A DNA stretch of 50,078 bases. It comes from Clostridiales bacterium (GTDB taxonomy: Bacteria; Bacillota; Clostridia; Peptostreptococcales; Acidaminobacteraceae). The stretch's first letter is position 1. Each line of letters begins with the position of its first letter. Of the stretch, positions 35,801 to 44,025 are shown piece by piece. The notes under the pieces are model-generated. The model did not search any database, was not told where the DNA came from, and saw nothing but the letters and a program-made list of their open reading frames with translations. A program made the position numbers and the translations under genes. The DNA is taken from positions 1 to 50,078 of the forward strand of contig JASUSA010000019.1 of NCBI GenBank assembly GCA_030446305.1, written 5' to 3'.

Positions 35801-36545
35801 GCAAATCGCCTTTGAGAAAGCGGGTGCGACGCCATTGCCGTTCCTCTTCAAGAACTTAAGTAAACAAGCCATTGTCGACTCGCTTGACGAAATGGTTAAA
35901 TTAATAGACAGTGCACAGATGATAGCCCTGCCGGGTGGTTTTAGTGCCGGTGACGAACCGGAGGGTTCTGGGAAGTTTATTGCATCAGTCTTTAGAAATC
36001 CCAATGTCGCAGAAGCGGTCATGAGGCTAATATATGAGCGAGATGGCCTTGTCATTGGTATTTGCAATGGTTTTCAGGCGCTGATTAAACTCGGTCTGCT
36101 GCCGTATGGCGACATTCGCACACTGGATGATGAAGCGCCGACGCTGACGTTTAACAAAATTGGGCGTCACGTTGCAAAACTTACGCCGGTTCGCGTTGCA
36201 TCCACGCTTTCGCCATGGCTTTATGAAGCAAATGTTGGCGATGTCGTCCAAACGGCTTTTTCGCATGGTGAAGGAAGATTTTATGCAAGTGATGCATGGG
36301 TAAGACGGCTTTCTGAAAATGGTCAAATCGCAACACAGTATGTCGATCTCAGCGGCCAGCCGACCTATGATGGTCACTTTAATATAAACGGTTCAGTTGA
36401 AGCCATAGAGGGCATTACTTCTGCAAATGGTCGTATCTTTGGTAAAATGGGGCACTCAGAACGTATTGGTAAACACCTTTACAAAAATGTTTACGGTGAA
36501 AAGGACTTGAAAATCTTTAAATCCGGTGTCAATTATTTTAAATAG
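32805..36545 (+). CDS. purL: Phosphoribosylformylglycinamidine synthase, single-chain
   Basis: A 1246-residue enzyme of de novo purine synthesis that converts FGAR to FGAM with glutamine and ATP. The start at ATG 32805 has AGGAGG nine bases upstream. The two PurM-like halves contain [33 protein letters not shown] and [20 protein letters not shown] in the first, and [10 protein letters not shown] in the second. The C-terminal glutaminase domain has PALPGG-type [14 protein letters not shown] and nucleophile Cys1087 in GICNGFQAL, and ends with HSEGRF-type SHGEGRF. The glutaminase is fused, as in clostridial and proteobacterial PurL, unlike the PurS-Q-L system of Bacillus. It is separated from the other pur genes by about 9 kb. 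Confidence 0.95.
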   Translation: [1246 protein letters not shown]

Positions 36546-36637
36546 TACCATTTTCTCAAATGTGCCTTTGTGACATCAAAATGACGTTTAATTGTCGCAC
36601 AATTTTAAAAAAATGTTTCAATGACTTATGATATGAT

Positions 36638-36672
36638 AAAAAGAGATTCTTTAATAATAGGAATCTCTTTTT
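36638..36672 (+). terminator. Intrinsic terminator after purL
   Basis: AAAAAGAGATTC (36638-36649) pairs perfectly with GAATCTCTTTTT (36661-36672), with an 11-base loop and a further T-rich tail. The stem lies 50-100 bases before the next start codon and works on either strand. Confidence 0.8.
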
Positions 36673-36734
36673 GTTTGCAAACGGTGTTTTAATCAAGCCG
36701 TTGAAAAATAAGACAATGAGAAATTGGAGGTCAT

Positions 36735-37535
36735 ATGAAATGGAAAGCATTACCCATTGCACTGCTGCTGATCGCAATGAGTTTAACAGCATCCTTTGCA
36801 AATGAGGTTACTTTGGTGACAAACGATCAGATGATTGAAAATGAAAATATGATTATATTGAGAGATGGCGTCCTCTATGCGAGTGCCTCAGAATTGGGAA
36901 CGCATTTCGGCTCGGAAATTCGCTGGCTCGATGTGGCAAAATTGGCTGTCATTCAGATCGGTGATCATTATTATAGCTTTGGCGCGAATACCGCAAGTGC
37001 CCTTATGGATCAAAATGAGATTCAACTGTCTCAGCCGACCCTTATGGAAGATAACCTGCTGTATGTGCCGCTGGACGACTTGATGCGATGGTATGGCGCG
37101 ACGGGAACGTGGATGCCGGATGCACTGACGTATGCTCTAAATTCACCGGCATTTCAATACGATGAATCAGAGGTGAAAGTGCCGACTTATTCAGATGAAG
37201 ACCTTTTGTGGCTTGCACGCATTGTAGATGTTGAGACGGGAGACGCAACGGTGTTTAAGCGCATGGCAATTGCCAATGTGGTATTAAACCGCGTCAAAAG
37301 CGAACGTTTTCCCAATACCATCTATGAGGTCATTTTTCAGTCAGGCCAATTTCCGCCTTCAAAACGGGAGAGCTTTCTGACGCTGACACCAAAGATGAAC
37401 AGCGTGATTGCCGCAAAGCGCGCACTGGAAGGCGAAAATAATATCGAAACGTGTTTGTTTTTCAACAATAGGCCCTTTTCGAGCAAGGCAGATGATTTTT
37501 ATCAGCTGATTGAAGGTGATTATTTTTATAATTAG
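36735..37535 (+). CDS. Secreted SleB-type cell wall hydrolase with stalk-like N-terminal domain
   Basis: A 266-residue protein with a signal peptide (MKWKALPIALLLIAMSLTASFA). The middle part (about 30-125), with MIILRDGVLYASASELGTHFGSEIRW and LLYVPLDDLMRWYGATGTW, resembles the copper amine oxidase N-like stalk domain. The C-terminal part (about 150-266) is a Hydrolase_2/SleB catalytic domain: DLLWLARIVDVETGD has the expected catalytic Glu, followed by AIANVVLNRVKSERFPNTIYEVIFQSGQFPP. Family members are lytic enzymes that cut peptidoglycan, for example during germination or growth. The usual N-terminal peptidoglycan-binding repeats are absent. The ATG at 36735 follows TTGGAGGTC. It is flanked by terminators, so it is a single-gene unit. 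Confidence 0.88.
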   Translation: MKWKALPIALLLIAMSLTASFANEVTLVTNDQMIENENMIILRDGVLYASASELGTHFGSEIRWLDVAKLAVIQIGDHYYSFGANTASALMDQNEIQLSQPTLMEDNLLYVPLDDLMRWYGATGTWMPDALTYALNSPAFQYDESEVKVPTYSDEDLLWLARIVDVETGDATVFKRMAIANVVLNRVKSERFPNTIYEVIFQSGQFPPSKRESFLTLTPKMNSVIAAKRALEGENNIETCLFFNNRPFSSKADDFYQLIEGDYFYN

Positions 37536-37647
37536 TAAAAGTGACGGTAAAACGTATGGATATCCAATGGAATGTGGCGATAAAAGGGCGAATGGATTGA
37601 CGGTTTGCGTCATGCCATTGCGCGAAAACAGTTGCCTAAATGCATAG

Positions 37648-37694
37648 CAGAAACGAAAAAGTTTGAGGTGTTGTCTCAAACTTTTTCGTTTCTG
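37648..37694 (+). terminator. Perfect 20-bp inverted repeat, likely terminator after the SleB-type gene
   Basis: The 20 bases at 37648-37667 are the exact reverse complement of 37675-37694, around a 7-base loop (GTGTTGT). The stem contains AAAAA/TTTTT tracts and is followed by a T-rich stretch, so it can stop transcription in both directions. Confidence 0.75.
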
Positions 37695-37750
37695 TGGCGC
37701 CTTTTTCTTTTAAACATTTTCGTTACGGAAATGGTATCGTCAGAATTTTA

Positions 37751-37814
37751 GTCCTTTCACGATTATTGGGCCTATTTTCATCGTACGGAACGTCGACCTA
37801 TTCTCGTGAAGGAT
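37751..37814. other. Long-stem inverted repeat in the 467-base spacer before the DNA-repair unit
   Basis: GTCCTTTCACGA (37751-37762) pairs with TCGTGAAGGAT (37804-37814) with one bulged base, enclosing 41 bases. A similar structure occurs before galM at 43907-43977. The surrounding 37700-37900 stretch has an open frame of 65 codons without a ribosome site, which is not believed to be a gene. Confidence 0.45.
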
Positions 37815-37916
37815 CAACGAAAGGAAATGATGTCATTCCATATAGATTTTTTGTGAGAGGGAATAGAATAGATTGCGGTGAAGGTCATTGAAAGGTGATT
37901 AAGCAAATTTTTTTGG

Positions 37917-37945
37917 TTCTCAAAACGAAAGACATGTGCTATACT
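37917..37945 (+). promoter_or_regulatory. Promoter of the radical-SAM DNA-repair unit
   Basis: TTCTCA (37917-37922), 17 bp, then TATACT (37940-37945). The predicted start point falls within the LexA box, which begins 7 bases after the -10 element. Confidence 0.6.
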
Positions 37946-37951
37946 GTAAAT

Positions 37952-37965
37952 AGAACATATGTTCT
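37952..37965 (+). promoter_or_regulatory. LexA (SOS) box
   Basis: AGAACATATGTTCT is a perfect 14-bp palindrome with GAAC-N4-GTTC, the core of the Gram-positive LexA/DinR operator. It sits over the probable transcription start of the two DNA-repair genes, an ideal repressor position. Confidence 0.85.
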
Positions 37966-38002
37966 GTTTTGTTGAAAGTGAATCACTTAGCTGAGAGGTC
38001 TA

Positions 38003-39292
38003 ATGGATATGGAAGTATATGAAAAACTTAGAATATTAGCGGATGCAGCGAAGTATGATGTTTCCTGCGCATCAAGTGGTCATCAGCGCGGCAATGCCAA
38101 TAAACAGTTGGGTTCGACGGCGGCAGCGGGCATTTGTCACAGCTGGAGTGAAGACGGACGCTGTATTTCACTGTTAAAAATTCTCTATACCAATCACTGT
38201 ATCTACAATTGTGCTTATTGTGTCAATCGAAGTTCAAATGATGTGAAACGCGCGGCGTTTACGCCGGAAGAAGTTGTTTCGCTGACGATCAATTTTTATC
38301 GGCGCAATTACATAGAAGGATTGTTTTTAAGTTCTGGCATTATCAAGTCGCCAAATCATACGATGCAGCGGCTTATTGAAGTTGTAAAGCAATTGAGAAC
38401 GCGGGAGGGCTTCAACGGTTATATTCATTTAAAAGGTATTCCGGGCGCAGATGAGGGGCTGATTAATGAAGCGGGACTATATGTCGACCGCATGAGTTAT
38501 AACCTTGAATTGCCCACGACAAAAGGATTGAGACTGCTTGCGCCGGAGAAGGAGCGAAAGCAGATTATCATGCCAATGCAGCAGGTGAGAGATCAGATGA
38601 TCGCCTATCGGGATATGAAAAAACACTTGCCTTCGGCACCGTCTTTTATTCCGGCGGGACAGTCGACGCAGATGATCGTGGGCGCCACGGATGAAACGGA
38701 CTATCATATTATCAAAATTGCAGAGGCGATGTATAACCGTCTTGCTTTAAAACGCGTGTACTATTCGGCTTTTGTACCGGGCAGCACGCATCCTGCAGTC
38801 GTTGAACGCGGACGTCCGCCGCTGAATAGAGAACATCGGATTTATCAGGCAGACTGGCTGCTGCGATTTTACGGGTTTAAAGCGGATGAAATATTGACAC
38901 CGGATCAACCACAACTGGATTTGCTTGTAGACCCAAAATGCCAATGGGCGCTCAATCACATGGCATATTTTCCAATGGAAGTGAACCGCGTCCCCTATGC
39001 GGCTCTGCTCCGAATACCGGGAATAGGCGTTATTTCCGCGAGGCGCATTGTCAACGCAAGGCGTTTTTCAGCACTCTCCTATGACGATTTAAAAGGGATG
39101 GGTGTTGTGTTGAAGCGTGCAAAATACTTTATTACCTGTAAGGGAAAATACTGCGGCGACGGCGATGTTGAACCGGTGTACTTGAGGCAAAAGCTGCTTG
39201 AACCGCCAAGACCGGAGCAAATATCGCTTTTTCAAACGCACCCTGAAGTATTTGATGAAAGTGAGGCGATTATTCGTGGTTTACTTACATGA
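38003..39292 (+). CDS. Putative DNA modification/repair radical SAM protein (TIGR03916-type)
   Basis: A 429-residue protein. The radical SAM cluster motif C-x3-C-x2-C is Cys66, Cys70 and Cys73 in NHCIYNCAYC. The N-terminus reads LRILADAAKYDVSCASSG, typical of the family. Near the C-terminus, LLRIPGIGVISARRIVNARR is a helix-hairpin-helix that would bind DNA. An ATG at 38009 is an alternative start. Family members occur almost always next to the DUF4130-type protein encoded immediately downstream and are presumed to act on damaged or modified DNA; the chemistry is not known. The LexA box upstream places it in the SOS response. Confidence 0.88.
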   Translation: MDMEVYEKLRILADAAKYDVSCASSGHQRGNANKQLGSTAAAGICHSWSEDGRCISLLKILYTNHCIYNCAYCVNRSSNDVKRAAFTPEEVVSLTINFYRRNYIEGLFLSSGIIKSPNHTMQRLIEVVKQLRTREGFNGYIHLKGIPGADEGLINEAGLYVDRMSYNLELPTTKGLRLLAPEKERKQIIMPMQQVRDQMIAYRDMKKHLPSAPSFIPAGQSTQMIVGATDETDYHIIKIAEAMYNRLALKRVYYSAFVPGSTHPAVVERGRPPLNREHRIYQADWLLRFYGFKADEILTPDQPQLDLLVDPKCQWALNHMAYFPMEVNRVPYAALLRIPGIGVISARRIVNARRFSALSYDDLKGMGVVLKRAKYFITCKGKYCGDGDVEPVYLRQKLLEPPRPEQISLFQTHPEVFDESEAIIRGLLT

Positions 39293-40016
39293 CGGCAGTT
39301 TTGAAGGCGTTCTGTCTGGAATTTATAAAATGTTTCATGCAAAGGCGAAGATAAATGAAGGCAAGCTCTATGAAGCATCCGTCTATCAACAGTCATTTTT
39401 CGAGTTGACGCTAAATGTAGAAACGGTTCGCGAACATGCCTACCGCGTGGCTAAAAGCCTATATGATTCATTTGGACAAGAGGGCTTTAAGTGCGTGTAC
39501 TATGCTTATCTAGCCGAGGATGATTCATATGGAACGCTGTTGTTTCGAACGCTTAAACAGGCCTATAAACTTGGGGGGCAGGCTTTTGAAGCACTGGGGG
39601 TTGAAGACATAAGACGGCTGACGCAAATGGCAAATAAGGTTAGCAGAGAATCGCATCTGTTGTTGGGGCTTCTGCGGTTTTCAAAACTTGAGAATGGCAT
39701 TTACTATGCGCCGTTTGAACCAACGCAAAATATTATCAGCATTCTGGCGCCGCACTTCGAAGAGCGCCTTGCCGATCAAGTATGGGTGATTCACGATACA
39801 AAACGCGGTATTGGTGCCTTTTATGATAAAGAGCAGTATCACATGGCACCGCTAGACAGTCTGGAAACGATTCAATATGCGCAAGACGAAGTGGCATTTC
39901 AATCAATGTGGAAAGATTACGTTAAACACATTGCCATCGAAGCGAGGCGAAACCTGCCTTTGCGGCGACAGCACATGCCTAAGAAATATTGGCAGTTTTT
40001 AACGGAAATGAAGTAA
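39276..40016 (+). CDS. TIGR03915/DUF4130-family putative DNA repair protein
   Basis: A 246-residue protein. GTG 39276 is chosen because the family begins with (M)VYLHDGSFEGVL; the frame extends further upstream, but only inside the preceding gene. It overlaps the radical SAM gene by 17 bases, so translation is coupled. The C-terminal region (GIYYAPFEPTQNIISILAPHFEERLADQVWVIHDTKRGIGAFYD) is the conserved core, related in layout to the uracil-DNA-glycosylase-associated DUF4130 proteins. It is the second gene of the SOS-controlled pair. Its biochemical role is unproven. Confidence 0.87.
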   Translation: MVYLHDGSFEGVLSGIYKMFHAKAKINEGKLYEASVYQQSFFELTLNVETVREHAYRVAKSLYDSFGQEGFKCVYYAYLAEDDSYGTLLFRTLKQAYKLGGQAFEALGVEDIRRLTQMANKVSRESHLLLGLLRFSKLENGIYYAPFEPTQNIISILAPHFEERLADQVWVIHDTKRGIGAFYDKEQYHMAPLDSLETIQYAQDEVAFQSMWKDYVKHIAIEARRNLPLRRQHMPKKYWQFLTEMK

Positions 40017-40040
40017 ATATTTACTAAACAGATAAAATAA

Positions 40041-40074
40041 AAAACAATAATTTACTAAAATTATTGTTTTTTAT
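40041..40074 (+). terminator. AT-rich bidirectional terminator after the DNA-repair pair
   Basis: AAAACAATAATTT (40041-40053) pairs with AAATTATTGTTTT (40058-40070) around ACTA. The stem is purely A/T apart from one C-G pair, and a T run follows. Confidence 0.65.
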
Positions 40075-40092
40075 TTGAATTAACGCTATGAT
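40064..40092 (+). promoter_or_regulatory. Possible gal operon promoter
   Basis: TTGTTT (40064-40069), 17 bp, TATGAT (40087-40092), overlapping the terminator tail; the galE start is 70 bases on. No clear catabolite (cre) operator was recognised in the leader. Confidence 0.4.
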
Positions 40093-40161
40093 GGGTATAG
40101 AAGAAAAAGAGCGTTTGTTGCTTCGGCAGCTAACAGATGATATCGCGTGGAGGTAAATAAA

Positions 40162-41151
40162 ATGGTTCTAATTTTAGGTGGTGCCGGTTATATTGGCAGC
40201 CATGCAGTAAAAATGATGCTGGATCAGGGTGAAGACGTGGTTGTTGTGGATAATCTGGTGACAGGGCATCGAGCGGCGGTAGATGAACGGGCGTTTTTTT
40301 ATCCGGTTGATATACGAGATGAGGCGGCGCTCAGCGCTATTTTTGATAAGCATGCCATTGAGGCGGTACTCCATTTTAGCGCCAGTTCTCTGGTGGGCGA
40401 ATCCATGCAAAATCCGCTAAAGTACTTTGAAAACAACGTACATGGCGCAATGGTACTGCTCAATGTCATGAAGGCACACAATGTGAAATCAATTGTCTTT
40501 TCATCGACAGCGGCAGTTTACGGTGAACCGGAGAGTGTGCCCATTGTGGAAACGGCAGTGAATGTGCCGACGAATCCATATGGTGAATCAAAACTGATGA
40601 TGGAAAAGATGTTTAAATGGGCAGATACTGCTTATGGCATAAAATATGTGTCGCTGCGATATTTTAATGTTGCAGGTGCCTTGCCATCCGGCGAAATCGG
40701 TGAGGCACATACAATAGAAACCCATCTTATTCCGCTGGTTTTGCAAGTGCCGCTTGGCAAGCGTGCCGCTATTGATATCTATGGCGACGATTATCCAACG
40801 AAAGACGGCACCTGTGTTCGGGATTATATTCACGTGGCTGATCTCATTGAGGCGCACCTTGCTGCACTGCGGTATTTAAGAGGTGGCGGGGATAGTGACA
40901 TCTTTAATCTCGGCAGTGGTGACGGGTTTTCCGTGAAGGAAATTGTGGAAGTGGCGAGAGCCGTTACCGGTCATCCTATTCCTTCAAATCAAAAGACAAG
41001 GCGGGCAGGCGATCCGGCAGTGCTGATCGCATCGTCAGAAAAGGCGAAGCAGAAATTAGGATGGTGTCCTGGGCGAACGGAGATTCATACGATTATTGAA
41101 GATGCTTGGCGTTGGCACAAACAACACCCCGAGGGGTATGAGGTAAAATAA
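40162..41151 (+). CDS. galE: UDP-glucose 4-epimerase
   Basis: A 329-residue NAD-dependent short-chain dehydrogenase-type enzyme that interconverts UDP-galactose and UDP-glucose. The start at ATG 40162 follows GGAGGT (40149-40154). GGAGYIGS (residues 6-13) is the NAD fold; FSSTAAVYG and NPYGESKLMMEK supply the catalytic Ser/Thr and Tyr-x3-Lys. RYFNVAGA and DGTCVRDYIHVADL are standard. It is the first gene of a Leloir pathway operon and lies 11 bases before galK. Confidence 0.95.
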   Translation: MVLILGGAGYIGSHAVKMMLDQGEDVVVVDNLVTGHRAAVDERAFFYPVDIRDEAALSAIFDKHAIEAVLHFSASSLVGESMQNPLKYFENNVHGAMVLLNVMKAHNVKSIVFSSTAAVYGEPESVPIVETAVNVPTNPYGESKLMMEKMFKWADTAYGIKYVSLRYFNVAGALPSGEIGEAHTIETHLIPLVLQVPLGKRAAIDIYGDDYPTKDGTCVRDYIHVADLIEAHLAALRYLRGGGDSDIFNLGSGDGFSVKEIVEVARAVTGHPIPSNQKTRRAGDPAVLIASSEKAKQKLGWCPGRTEIHTIIEDAWRWHKQHPEGYEVK

Positions 41152-41162
41152 GAGGTGAAGCA

Positions 41163-42332
41163 ATGAACCGGATGGCAAAATTTAAAGAGATTTATGGCGA
41201 CAGTGACGTGGCGGCCCAAAGTTATTTTTCCCCCGGTCGCGTTAACTTAATCGGCGAACACATTGATTACAGCGGCGGCAATGTACTGCCGTGTGCGATT
41301 GATATGGGAACATATGCTGTGGTTCGTGCGCGTCATGATATGAACGTGAGGATGATGTCGCTTAATTTTGAAAAGACGGGCATACTGACATTTGATTTAA
41401 GGCAGCCAATACTGCCGATGCCTGAGATGGATTGGGGCAATTATCCAATGGGCATTTTCAAAACGCTGATGGATGAGGGCGCTGTGTTCTCACATGGTTT
41501 TGACATGCTGTTTGAAGGTGATCTGCCAAATGGCGCCGGGCTTTCTTCGTCGGCATCCATTGAAGTATTGACGGCTGTGATCCTGAATGATGCGTTTGCA
41601 TTGAACATGAGCAGAGAACGTCTTGCGGTTCTTTGCCAGCGCTCGGAGAATGTGTTCAATGGTGTCAACTGCGGTATAATGGACCAATTCATTGTCGCAG
41701 TGGCAAAGGCCGATCATGCTGTTCGGCTTGACTGTGACACCCTTCAGTATGATCAAATTCCTTCAGCGCTGGGTGATTACCGAATTGTCATCATTAACAC
41801 CAATAAAAAGCGGGGGCTCGTCGATTCTGAATACAATGCGCGCAGAAGAGAATGCGAGGCTGCGCTAACCATTTTAAAACAGGAAATGCCCAAACCGCCT
41901 GCGGCACTTTGTGCGCTTACACCGAAAACTTTTTTGCCGTATGCAATGAAGCTGTCGCCGACGATTTATCGCCGTGCATCACACGCCATTACTGAAAATT
42001 ATCGAACTGAAATGGCTTGTCAAGCACTTGAAAACGGTGATTTAACAGCTTTTGGCGAATGGATGTACCGTTCGCACGATTCGCTGCAGTACTATTATGA
42101 AGTCAGTTGCCGCGAGCTTGATATCATTGTTGACTTTTGCAGAGAACAGCCGTATGTCTTGGGTGCGAGAATGACCGGCGGCGGTTTTGGCGGCTGTGCC
42201 ATCGCATTGGTACATGAACAGCATACGGCGGCATTTGAAGCGGCATTAAAACCACTTTACGCAGCGGCTACCGGGCTGAATGCCGATATTTATATTGCAA
42301 AAATGTCATCTGGAGCGAGGAGGCTGGTATGA
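41163..42332 (+). CDS. galK: Galactokinase
   Basis: A 389-residue GHMP kinase that makes galactose-1-phosphate from galactose and ATP. GRVNLIGEHIDYSGGNVLPCAID (about residues 22-44) is the galactokinase signature; LPNGAGLSSSAS (about 120-131) is the ATP-binding motif 2; MTGGGFGGCAIAL near the C-terminus is motif 3. AGAGGTGAAG precedes ATG 41163. Its stop overlaps the galT start by 4 bases (ATGA). Confidence 0.96.
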   Translation: MNRMAKFKEIYGDSDVAAQSYFSPGRVNLIGEHIDYSGGNVLPCAIDMGTYAVVRARHDMNVRMMSLNFEKTGILTFDLRQPILPMPEMDWGNYPMGIFKTLMDEGAVFSHGFDMLFEGDLPNGAGLSSSASIEVLTAVILNDAFALNMSRERLAVLCQRSENVFNGVNCGIMDQFIVAVAKADHAVRLDCDTLQYDQIPSALGDYRIVIINTNKKRGLVDSEYNARRRECEAALTILKQEMPKPPAALCALTPKTFLPYAMKLSPTIYRRASHAITENYRTEMACQALENGDLTAFGEWMYRSHDSLQYYYEVSCRELDIIVDFCREQPYVLGARMTGGGFGGCAIALVHEQHTAAFEAALKPLYAAATGLNADIYIAKMSSGARRLV

Positions 42333-43867
42333 ACGGCGTCGAAATTGTAGAACGCCTGCTGGCGTATGGGCAATACCATCAATTGCTTCTGGAAGATGAC
42401 TGCGTTACGGCGAGAAATGAATTGTGGATGCTACTGGGAATAGACGGAACAGAACCGTATACGCCGATTGCGCCCACTGATGCCGATATATATCAGCTGC
42501 TCAATGCGGCTGTTGACCATTGCCGACAAAACGGCAATGCACTTCGCTTTACGTATGAGGTTGATCAGCTTTATGCAGCATTAATGCAGCCGCTTGTACC
42601 GAGAAATTCAATTTTAAATCAATGGTTTTGGCAGATTCATGCCCATGATCCCATTGGTGCAACCGCAGCATTCTATGCCTTCTCAAAAGCGACGGTATAC
42701 ATCCGTATGGATCGGATTGAGAAAAATATATCTTATGAAGCAGCGACGGATTATGGCAACATGACGATTACCATTAATATGACGAAACCTGAAAAGGATC
42801 CCGCTGAAATTGCCCTGTTAAAGGCAGTGCCGTCAACGGGCTATCCAAAATGTCTGCTATGTATTGAAAATTCAGGTTATCCGGGCAATGCGGCACATCC
42901 TGCCAGGCATCAGCACCGCCTTATTAGTGTGGTTCTGGAGGGTGAACCGTGGTATTTTCAGTTCTCACCCTATGTCTATTACAATGAACACGCCATAGTC
43001 TTAAGCAGGGAACACCGAGATATGGTGATCAATCGGCAGACATTTAAGCGGCTTATGGCCTTTGTTTCTATTTTTCCTCATTATTTCATCGGTTCAAATG
43101 CAGATCTTCCCATCGTCGGCGGTTCCATTTTAAATCACGATCATTATCAAGCGGGATTTCATAAAATGCCAATGATGCAGGCAGATAAATGGTTTTCATA
43201 CAGCGTGACCAGTAATGAGAATGTTCAGTTGGATGTACTCAAATGGCCTGTTTCAGTTATCAGGCTTCGCAGTGACTGCAGTGAAGCCCTTGTGGAAGAA
43301 GCGACGCGCATCTTTGATGCATGGTGCCGATACACGGATGAAAACATGGCAATTATTGCTGAGACGGATACAAGGCACAATACGGTAACGCCAATTGCCA
43401 GACGTATACTGACAGAAACAGGTGGCATGTATGAACTCAGTTTAGCACTTCGCAATAACCGAACCACCGAAACATACCCAGAGGGTATTTTTCACCCACA
43501 CCGTGAACACCATCATATAAAGAAGGAAAACATAGGACTTATTGAGGTGATGGGATTGGCTGTTTTACCGGCAAGACTAAAAGATGAACTGTCCACTATG
43601 GCAGAAATGATTGCCGAAGGTGGTGTGGCGCGGCTTGCTGAAATGGAATCCGATGTGCATTTAGCAAAGCACGTCCCATGGTTAAAGGCGATGTCAGACG
43701 ATTTAGAAGCACTGACCATGACGACAACGGTGGATAAAAAGTCGGTTGATTTGTTTTTCCAGCAGGCTGTAGGCTTAAAATTTCAGTCTGTTTTGGAAGA
43801 TGCCGGTGTTTTTAAAAAGAATCGAAAAGCCTTTGAAGCTTTTTTAGACTTTGTTTATCGACCGTAA
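42329..43867 (+). CDS. galT: UDP-glucose-hexose-1-phosphate uridylyltransferase, class II
   Basis: A 512-residue enzyme that exchanges galactose-1-phosphate with UDP-glucose. It is the long, Firmicute-type (class II) GalT, not the 340-residue class I HPHPH enzyme. NSGYPGNAAHPARHQHRLISVVLEGEPWYFQFSPYVYYNEHAIVLS and PIVGGSILNHDHYQAGFH are class hallmarks, the latter containing the His-Asp-His presumed to be catalytic. It is coupled to galK through the ATGA overlap. The 158 bases that follow hold an inverted repeat before galM. Confidence 0.95.
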   Translation: MNGVEIVERLLAYGQYHQLLLEDDCVTARNELWMLLGIDGTEPYTPIAPTDADIYQLLNAAVDHCRQNGNALRFTYEVDQLYAALMQPLVPRNSILNQWFWQIHAHDPIGATAAFYAFSKATVYIRMDRIEKNISYEAATDYGNMTITINMTKPEKDPAEIALLKAVPSTGYPKCLLCIENSGYPGNAAHPARHQHRLISVVLEGEPWYFQFSPYVYYNEHAIVLSREHRDMVINRQTFKRLMAFVSIFPHYFIGSNADLPIVGGSILNHDHYQAGFHKMPMMQADKWFSYSVTSNENVQLDVLKWPVSVIRLRSDCSEALVEEATRIFDAWCRYTDENMAIIAETDTRHNTVTPIARRILTETGGMYELSLALRNNRTTETYPEGIFHPHREHHHIKKENIGLIEVMGLAVLPARLKDELSTMAEMIAEGGVARLAEMESDVHLAKHVPWLKAMSDDLEALTMTTTVDKKSVDLFFQQAVGLKFQSVLEDAGVFKKNRKAFEAFLDFVYRP

Positions 43868-43906
43868 ATGACAGTTAAAGAAATTAAAATTGCATTATTG
43901 CCTTTA

Positions 43907-43977
43907 GTTGACCCTTCACGATAATAGTCTAATTTTCGGATGATGAATAAAGAACGCATGATTGTGAAAGGGTTAAC
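43907..43977. other. Long-stem inverted repeat between galT and galM
   Basis: GTTGACCCTTCAC (43907-43919) pairs with GTGAAAGGGTTAAC (43964-43977) with one bulged A and one G-U, enclosing 44 bases. There is no T run, so this is not a simple terminator. It resembles the structure at 37751-37814 in both arm sequence and loop size. Confidence 0.5.
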
Positions 43978-44025
43978 GTTCAAACAACGCAATTTTCTCA
44001 GTTATAAAAGGGGGAGAGGCTGAAT

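Noticed and set aside
37694..37891. A 65-codon frame in the spacer before the DNA-repair unit
   Set aside because: It has no ribosome site or recognisable motif, it starts at the terminator stem, and an inverted repeat lies inside it.
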